Of a DNA stretch of 64,000 bases, positions 58,045 to 64,000 are shown piece by piece (within the stretch, counting starts at the first letter, position 1; the number at the start of each line of letters is the position of its first letter). The position numbers and the translations under genes were made by a program. Origin of the DNA: Xenoacremonium recifei (Eukaryota; Ascomycota; Sordariomycetes; Hypocreales; Nectriaceae); the NCBI GenBank assembly GCA_012184525.1, contig WOFQ01000002.1, forward strand, positions 1,178,001-1,242,000, read 5' to 3'. The notes under the pieces were generated by a model. The model ran no database searches. It was given only the letters and a program-made list of their open reading frames with translations, and was not told the origin of the DNA.

Positions 58045-58891
58045 ATGGCTAAGATCGCTATCGTCTACGTACGTTAACATCCCCTACCCTTCTCTCCTGC
58101 TTGAGCTCCCTCTCATCGTCACATCATGGCCTCAACGCCCAATGGCTGCCCATCCCCATCCCCCACCGTTACACTCTCTCACGCTCCCCTCCAAACCCAA
58201 TCCCGCCCCCAAAGCTTCTTCAATGGCATCACTAACGCGCCTCTCCCCCGCAGTACTCCATGTACGGCCACATCCGCCAGATGGCCGAGGCCGAGAAGAA
58301 GGGCGTCGAGAAGGCCGGCGGCACCGCCGATCTGTACCAGCTCCCCGAGACGCTCGACGACGAGGTCCTCTCCAAGATGCACGCGCCCCCCAAGCCCAGC
58401 GACATCCCCGTGCTGGAGGACCCGACCACGCTTGAGGCCTACGATGGCTTCCTGCTGGGCATCCCGACCCGATACGGCAACTTCCCCGCCCAGTGGAAGG
58501 TCAGATTCCCCAATTCCCAGCGCGATCCGACAGTAACTGACAATGGCAGACCTTCTGGGACAAGACCGGCAAGCAGTGGGCGGCCGGCGGCTTCTGGGGC
58601 AAGATGGCCGGCCTGTTCATCTCGACCGGCACGCTGGGCGGCGGCCAGGAGAGCACCGCCATCGCCGCCATGTCGACGCTCGCCCACCACGGCATCATCT
58701 ACGTGCCCTTCGGCTACGCCAAGGCCTTCGGCCAGATGAGCGACCTGTCCGAGGTGCACGGCGGCAGCCCCTGGGGCGCGGGCACCTTCGCTGCCGGCGA
58801 CGGTTCGCGCCAGCCCTCCGCCAAGGAGCTCGAGGTCGCGACTATCCAGGGCGAGGCCTTTGCCCAGACTGTTGCCAAGTACTCGGGTTGA
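58045..58891 (+). CDS. NAD(P)H:quinone oxidoreductase, WrbA/flavodoxin-like type IV
   Basis: Three exons: 58045-58068, 58254-58499 and 58550-58891. Introns of 185 and 50 bp are in phase, giving 203 residues to the first stop. The FMN-binding layout is clear: N-terminal IAIVYYSMYGHI (P-loop), GIPTRYGNFPAQWKTFWD, STGTLGGGQESTAIAAMSTL, and HGGSPWGAGTFAAGDGSRQP. It matches fungal Pst2/Ycp4/Alt a 7-type proteins that reduce quinones by two electrons and are tied to oxidative stress. The first exon codes only MAKIAIVY. The stop is TGA followed by CTA, and the frame stays open for 44 more codons with a prenylation-type end, described separately. Confidence 0.92.
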
Positions 58892-59026
58892 CTACATGGC
58901 CAGGAGAAGAAGGCGGAGGGCGTGAAGGCGCCGGCGACGCAGGCTCCTAAGAAGGAGGAGCCGAAGCCGCAGAAGGAGGTTAAGGAGGGGCCTTGCGGAC
59001 TGCCTGCGAAATGCGTTGTGCAATGA
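58889..59026 (+). promoter_or_regulatory. Probable stop-codon readthrough signal and CAAX-ended extension
   Basis: The stop of the quinone reductase is TGA CTA CAT. UGA-CUA is the best known eukaryotic readthrough context. The next in-frame stop is TGA at 59024-59026. The 44 intervening codons are Lys/Glu/Ala/Pro-rich and end in GPCGLPAKCVVQ. CVVQ fits a farnesyltransferase CAAX box, and the nearby Cys could be palmitoylated. Ycp4-type yeast relatives also end in a lipidated Cys motif, as I recall. I infer a minor membrane-bound isoform. A recent nonsense mutation is the main alternative. No usable intron removes the stop. Confidence 0.65.
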
Positions 59027-59141
59027 GAGAGAATATACCACAAAACATATAGAAGCAATATATTACCATTTAAGGACACACTAGAATCTTTACTTTGCCT
59101 TAGCGCCATTGAACGTAACCGCTTACATCAGACCGTAGTTC

Positions 59142-60055
59142 TCAAACAATTTCATCCGACTCCTTCTTGGTCAGCGCACATATCTCGGCCATGCAGTCGA
59201 TCGATCGGAGTTCATGGCCAACCATTTCCGTCTGCCGATTTTCCATCATATCGTTGATGACGTTGAATAGGTACTTGACCGTCGTGTGTTTCTCCGGATC
59301 TGTCGCCGACGGGTCACCACCATACAACTCCCAGAAGCTCGTCTGGAGATCCTCAATGAAGTAGTAGCCTCCAGGCTTCACGATATTCCACAGGTGCTCG
59401 AGCGATGTAATCTGCTGGTTCATAGTGTGGCCTCCATCGTCAATGATCACGTCAAAGAGTTGTTCATCTGCTGTTGTTTCTGCCGCAAAGCGCTGGAGGA
59501 AATCCGTATCTGCCTGGTCTCCAGTGAACACATGAGCATTTGAGGTCTTGTGTTTGTACTTTTCGGCGCATTGGGCATCGTATTCAATGAAATACAGCTC
59601 GACACCGGGAAGGAACTCGAGCCATGTGTAATATGAAGCGCCAGGGCCGTATTCCTTGGCCATGTTAGTTATGAAGAGCGTGTAGAGAAGCGGGCAGACT
59701 GACCATGTTGCATCCCAGACCAATTTCAAGCAGCTTGATGGGTTTGCCTTGAAATGCTCGAAGATACTTGTCGTACATAAACTGGTATTTATGCGTGGTG
59801 ACCTTGTCCGTGCCATGCTTCAGAGCAATTTCCTCAAAACCAGCGAAGCTTGTGTCGTTATCGACATGAGATGGTCCGCTAGAATCCTTGTCAGACTATG
59901 AAGCTCGACAAGCCCTTGACTTGGACTCACAGAGCAGTTTTGAGCGTCCCACGTAATGCTTCCCCGGCGACGGAGCTCCAGTGGTTTACCATGGCCAACA
60001 GGAGCACGAGAATTGCGGCCGTTAAGACGCAACAGAGCGTCCTTGTTTGATTCAT
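59142..60055 (-). CDS. Hard-surface-induced-type protein (methyltransferase-like fold), membrane-anchored
   Basis: Three exons: 59931-60055, 59704-59878 and 59142-59654. Introns of 52 and 49 bp start GTGAGT and GTCAGT, and the product is 270 residues. An N-terminal signal anchor (about residues 8-22, CVLTAAILVLLLAMV) is followed by KHGTDKVTTHKYQFMYDKYL, the SAM-site-like LLEIGLGCNM, YFIEYDAQCAEKY, and FDVIIDDGGHTMNQQ with GGYYFIEDLQTSFW. This matches a fungal family annotated as hard-surface-induced proteins, related to cephalosporin-hydroxylase/methyltransferase folds. The activity is unproven. In plant pathogens the family name comes from induction during infection-structure formation. Confidence 0.82.
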
Positions 60056-60586
60056 GGCTTTGAATCGGCCTTGATCCGGGGTCGAAAGTCGAATTGGAGG
60101 GGATCGTATGGAGTTTGAAGAAAACCAGATGGACATCGAGATATCAACCGGAAGTTTGTAGGAAGACAATGATCTGGGGAAGGTGCTATGGAGGCTTAAA
60201 AACTCTTGGGATCACGAGTACCTCTAAATACACCTCTATTTTCATAGAATCCAAGGTATCTGGTGTCTGAGGTCAGAGTCCCAGGAGGCAACTGCGACCC
60301 TCTCGTTGTCAACCCTAGAGGGGGCAGGTACATATCACGAGATTGGGAATGCTGCAAGCCCTAACGCCTCTATTTTGAAATTACTCATCGCCAAGTCTCT
60401 ATGCACTGCCTTTCAAAAACAAAAACAAAAATGATCCTAAAGAGGGGTATCTCCGTCTCATTAACCTCGCACGTCAACGTGCTTTCAAACTCCCGCCTTG
60501 CGCCAAAATGTCATTATTTACGATGCCTTCCATGACGACAAAGCCTCAGAACCGACTCGCTTGCGTTTCCCCCATCACTTTGCTAA
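60056..60586. other. Intergenic, 531 bp
   Basis: This region lies upstream of the hard-surface-induced-type gene and downstream of the membrane protein gene. An A-rich tract lies near 60417-60430. No gene is seen. Confidence 0.45.
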
Positions 60587-61653
60587 TTATTTCTGGACGA
60601 GGTTCGTCTTGGATCCGAAGAAGGGGTTCGGTTGGAAGGACTGGCGACCTTTCGGGTTCGACTGTAGCTCTCCATCATACACCTTCGATCGGTCGTCGTC
60701 GACGGGCGCTGGCACCTTGATCTCGCCACGGTAAATCTCAATGGCCGACACAAGGGGGAGAACCAAAAGCAACATCGACAGCAGCTGTCCAAAGCTCCAG
60801 TCCTTCTCTCCCTCGTCACTGAGTTGGATCGATGGATGACCGAAAGCTTGCGAGAGCAGGATGATCCGAATAGCGGCGCCGACGGCAATGGCGGTCATCA
60901 GGACCATGCCACCTATTTGGATGGCTTTGTAAAACCTTTGCTTGCGGCTGTGCAGGTACCAGGTGGCAAGACCAAAAATGATGCAGTTTCCAGCAATCAC
61001 GGCAATCGTGCCGACATATGACAGACCGGCTGTCGATGGTGCGCCCTTGCCGTCAACCTCCCAAACGCAAGCGACGGGGAGTGTTGTGTCGTTCAGTCCC
61101 TTTGAGACACCCTCCAACACGAATATCCCCGAGACACAAGAAAGCGCCAAATTGACAAACATGAGGAACTGTCTCATCCATCGGATCACCCAGTCGCGAC
61201 GGTAGTCATGGACAAGCGCCAACAGCGTTGCGTTGTGTGTCGCCATGGACAGCAGCGAGAGCATCCAGATGAGAAAAAAGTGGTACGGGACCAAGGAATT
61301 CATTTTGGCGAGACCAACACCTATCGGAGTCAGTCATGGGGTACATCAGCTCCCTGCGTTGAACTCACATTGGATGCCGATTCCTTGCATGATCTGGGAA
61401 TCGCTGTAGCCGTTGAGCACCTTTCGCCGGATGACCGATGTCTTGCCCCGAAATTCTCCATATATTACACTGGTCGAGATAAGTAGGGCGAGGCATGCAG
61501 TGATCATGAACGACAAGAGGATCTGCCAGTTGGGTTAGCAAGAGCTGAGTCGCGAGATCTCACAGGACGACTTACACCAGTGCCAGCGACGCCTGCATCG
61601 CTGGGGGTGGGTGCGGTGGCATTTCCCGAACAGTTGGCCGACTCGAGCGCCAT
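60587..61653 (-). CDS. Multi-spanning fungal membrane protein of unknown function
   Basis: Three exons: 61576-61653, 61369-61522 and 60587-61320. Introns of 53 and 48 bp start GTAAGT and GTGAGT, and the product is 321 residues. A short N-terminus with possible N-glycosylation sites (NCSGNAT) precedes about seven hydrophobic segments, beginning ILLSFMITACLALLISTSVI and including YHFFLIWMLSLLSMATHNATL and LLSMLLLVLPLVSAIEIY. The C-terminus is hydrophilic. The layout could suit a transporter or a seven-TM receptor, but no diagnostic motif was recognised. Confidence 0.75.
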
Positions 61654-64000
61654 GGTATGCGAGCAAATCTGCAAAAGAAAGAAGTCGAGAGAGAAACGAG
61701 TGAAGGCATCACCATTCAAATTGATCAGAAACTTGGACACGGCGACAATCTATTATGACGTTATGCTAAGCGCGCACCCCTGAAACACGAAAGGATCTTT
61801 CGTCGGAAGATGTGCGGCGACTGGACGACTGACTGGCTGACAGCGTGCGTTGGCACTGGGGCTGTGCCGCCGCCTTTCTTTCTTTCAACGACACCGTCCT
61901 TTCAGCAAACAAAGCCTTGGTTCGGCAGTGAGATTCCTTCAGGATTGCTTCCTCGAAATCTTTCAACAGTCTTTGACAATCGGCGGTGAATCAAGCACCT
62001 CCTTTGTCCCGCTGCAAGAGCCGCCCGCCTAGCGACTCACCCCTCGCTCGCAGCGTCACACCGGCTTGTTCTGCTTGTTTCAGTATCACGACGGCCCCGG
62101 CTGGAATACGACGTTGTGAACTTCTCGAAAACACACCCCGCCGATCGCCACATGGCCGATCTTTCCAATGCAATGTCGCTAGGCATTTCTCTTGGGCGGC
62201 TTCTCATCTCTCAGACCCAAATCAGGCCAGATACGGCAACGGCCTGGTTGTGTTCCCTCATTCGCTTATTACCGACGCACTAAAGCTCGTCGACTACCAA
62301 GGGGGTTCCTGGAGTCTTTGAGCCGGCGCGTCGTTGCTACGCTTTCACCCTTGCAAAAGTTGCGACATTGGGTCCCTTGCGTGACTGACTTGCGTCTTTG
62401 AATCTGTCTCTAGCACTTCTTTGAGGAACCCTTTTTAATTAGCTTCCGCCCACCACCCAATTTAGTGCATTGCTATTTGGCATTAACGCACCAAAGAGCA
62501 CATCGTGACCAAACCAAAGGGATGTGGCCTGGGCTTCTGCACGTCTGGTATGCATGCTGCAAAGCAGGGAGCAATGCACGGCGTGCGTAAAGTATTGAAG
62601 CCGGTAGCCCTTCCGGACACGCCAAGGTCGCGTGAACTAGCCCCCCAGGATGATCCCAATCTTCACCGCCGCGGAAGGGCAAACTTGACGACACGGGCAG
62701 GTCTGGATCTCAGACCCCGACTTGTGTCCGAACTCCTGGATTGCTTTTTTCCCAGACGATTGGACTAGATGAAGATGGATAGGATCCTCTCGGCCCGTTA
62801 ACGGGATGAGTGGACGCTTCGATCGATCAGCGAGCCCAGCTGGTTCTGTACAACTTTGATTCAGGTGCAATGCGCCGTGCCGTCTTTCATGCATGGCATC
62901 AGAGACATTATGGATTTCTTGCAGCAAGGAGCACTGAAGAAGACCGAGACAGAGTTGGGACGATGATGCTGAGCCAGCCAGCCACCACGACTCATTTCAC
63001 GAACGTGCTTCCACCGCCTTGCTTCCCCTTATCGGCTGTCTGACGCCGAAAGGTCAGCGTGCTGGGGGTCAGATCTCAAAACGGCAGAGTGAAGTGGATT
63101 GCCACCTCAAATTCTGCAAGAGAACTACGATCAGCAGGGGTAGTCAAACAGTCGGATGTCCTCCTGGTGTTGTTGAGCGAGTCGAAGTTGATCCATCACA
63201 AGTGCCGGTGTTCCCAATGGCGGTGGATCTTTCAAACCATGCCGGGCGGCCCTGGTCCCGGCAGAGCCCATGGCGTACCGTTGAATGTGCCGCTGCAGAT
63301 CATCGCCGGAAACAACATGGAGGTGGGTGCTCGTTCAAATTATGAGAGCGCAGTGAGACGGACTGATGGAAAAACTGACGATGGAGGGGGGGAGGAAGGC
63401 CACCAAGGGGTTCGGTTCCGGCTGGGCGAGAGAGAGGAGGGCGAGAGGAGACAACGCAGATCGTTTGCTGCAGTGATTGTTGGCTGCTGCCAGTGATGCC
63501 CAACCGCCAACAGGTCTGATCCAGATTGGCCTCTCGCTCCACCAACAGCGTGCCAGAACCCGACAGGACGGTTCATCACCGTGATTCGGAGGAAGGCCGC
63601 AGGCGTTGTCCATTCACATGACCTCGAGGTGTTGGTTCGGGGAAGCTGTCCGAAGCGCCCCCCTTGGGCCTAGAGGAGGACAATCACAGCTATCGCCGCA
63701 GAATGGCGTCGAAACAGAATGCCCCGGGATCCAGGTTCCCCCCCGGCCAGGGCCCAGGGCGCTGCATTGGGTTGCCTCGACGTCCTCGGCAGACGTCTTT
63801 GGCTGTGACGTCCAGGGATGCCTTCTCCAGACAATGTGACCAGTCCTCTTTTCTCATGTGTTGGTGGATGACAGTCGTGGGACTTTCTAATCACGGGTAC
63901 CCGCTGGGCCGGCGTCTGCCCTGGCTCCCAACCCCAGGCTTATTCGCCGCAGAAGAAACGATTCTACACGACTGGCAGACCAGGACGCGGCTCGAGGCCA
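61654..64000. other. Right-hand 2.3 kb without a recognisable gene
   Basis: The left part is the promoter of the membrane protein gene. Beyond it there are only short overlapping frames (for example 62810-63043 and 63059-63496) with no conserved character. A gene continuing past the right edge cannot be excluded. Confidence 0.4.

Noticed and set aside
58867..58907. A short intron that would remove the quinone reductase stop codon
   Set aside because: Possible donors (GTACTC, GTTGCC, GTCGCG) are poor. The introns would be only 25-69 bases, and the longest one would delete conserved sequence.
1..64000. CRISPR arrays, bacterial operons, rRNA genes
   Set aside because: The window is eukaryotic with spliced genes. 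No regularly spaced direct repeats with unique spacers and no rRNA-like sequence were seen.

Overview
The window is nuclear DNA of a filamentous ascomycete, most likely a Sordariomycete. The evidence is short introns of 48-80 bp with GTRNGT-type donors and CTAAC-like branch points, compact single-copy genes on both strands, and fungal-specific families: a GT90 glycosyltransferase, a NACHT-WD40 STAND receptor, the DHHC enzyme Pfa4, a class I myosin, and a hard-surface-induced-type protein. I rebuilt 21 complete gene models and one 3' fragment. Every spliced model closes in frame with consensus splice sites, except for one GC-AG intron in the myosin gene.

Left part (1-24 kb), mostly conserved genes: end of an unidentified gene; class II DAHP synthase; a HYPK-like UBA protein; a long AT-hook/BRCT protein; a caspase-fold protein without its catalytic dyad, joined to a Cys/His-rich motif; a 4.9 kb stretch without genes; a multi-spanning GT90 enzyme divergently paired with the DHHC palmitoyltransferase Pfa4; and a divergent class I myosin.

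Middle part (24.8-38 kb), an accessory block that looks less GC-rich by eye: a 2181-residue membrane-anchored NLR-like gene with two successive hydrolase-NACHT modules followed by a WD40-like propeller; a head-to-head two-TM protein; an AT-rich decayed stretch carrying an inverted fragment of that two-TM gene; a DJ-1/PfpI protein; and a secreted-type epoxide hydrolase.

Right part (38.6-64 kb): a two-repeat RPEL protein, a small Ser/Tyr-rich protein, an ER FKBP, a Trk potassium transporter, DNA polymerase kappa, an unknown Pro-rich protein, a single-pass membrane protein with two PPxY motifs, a WrbA-type quinone reductase, a hard-surface-induced-type protein, and a multi-spanning membrane protein. 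The last 2.3 kb holds no recognisable gene.

Two results stand out. The NLR-like gene carries two tandem hydrolase-NACHT modules: the first has an intact Ser nucleophile but no P-loop, and the second has Cys in place of the Ser nucleophile but an intact P-loop. The quinone reductase ends in UGA-CUA, the classic readthrough context, followed in frame by 44 codons ending in a farnesylation-type CAAX box. This suggests a membrane isoform made by stop-codon readthrough.
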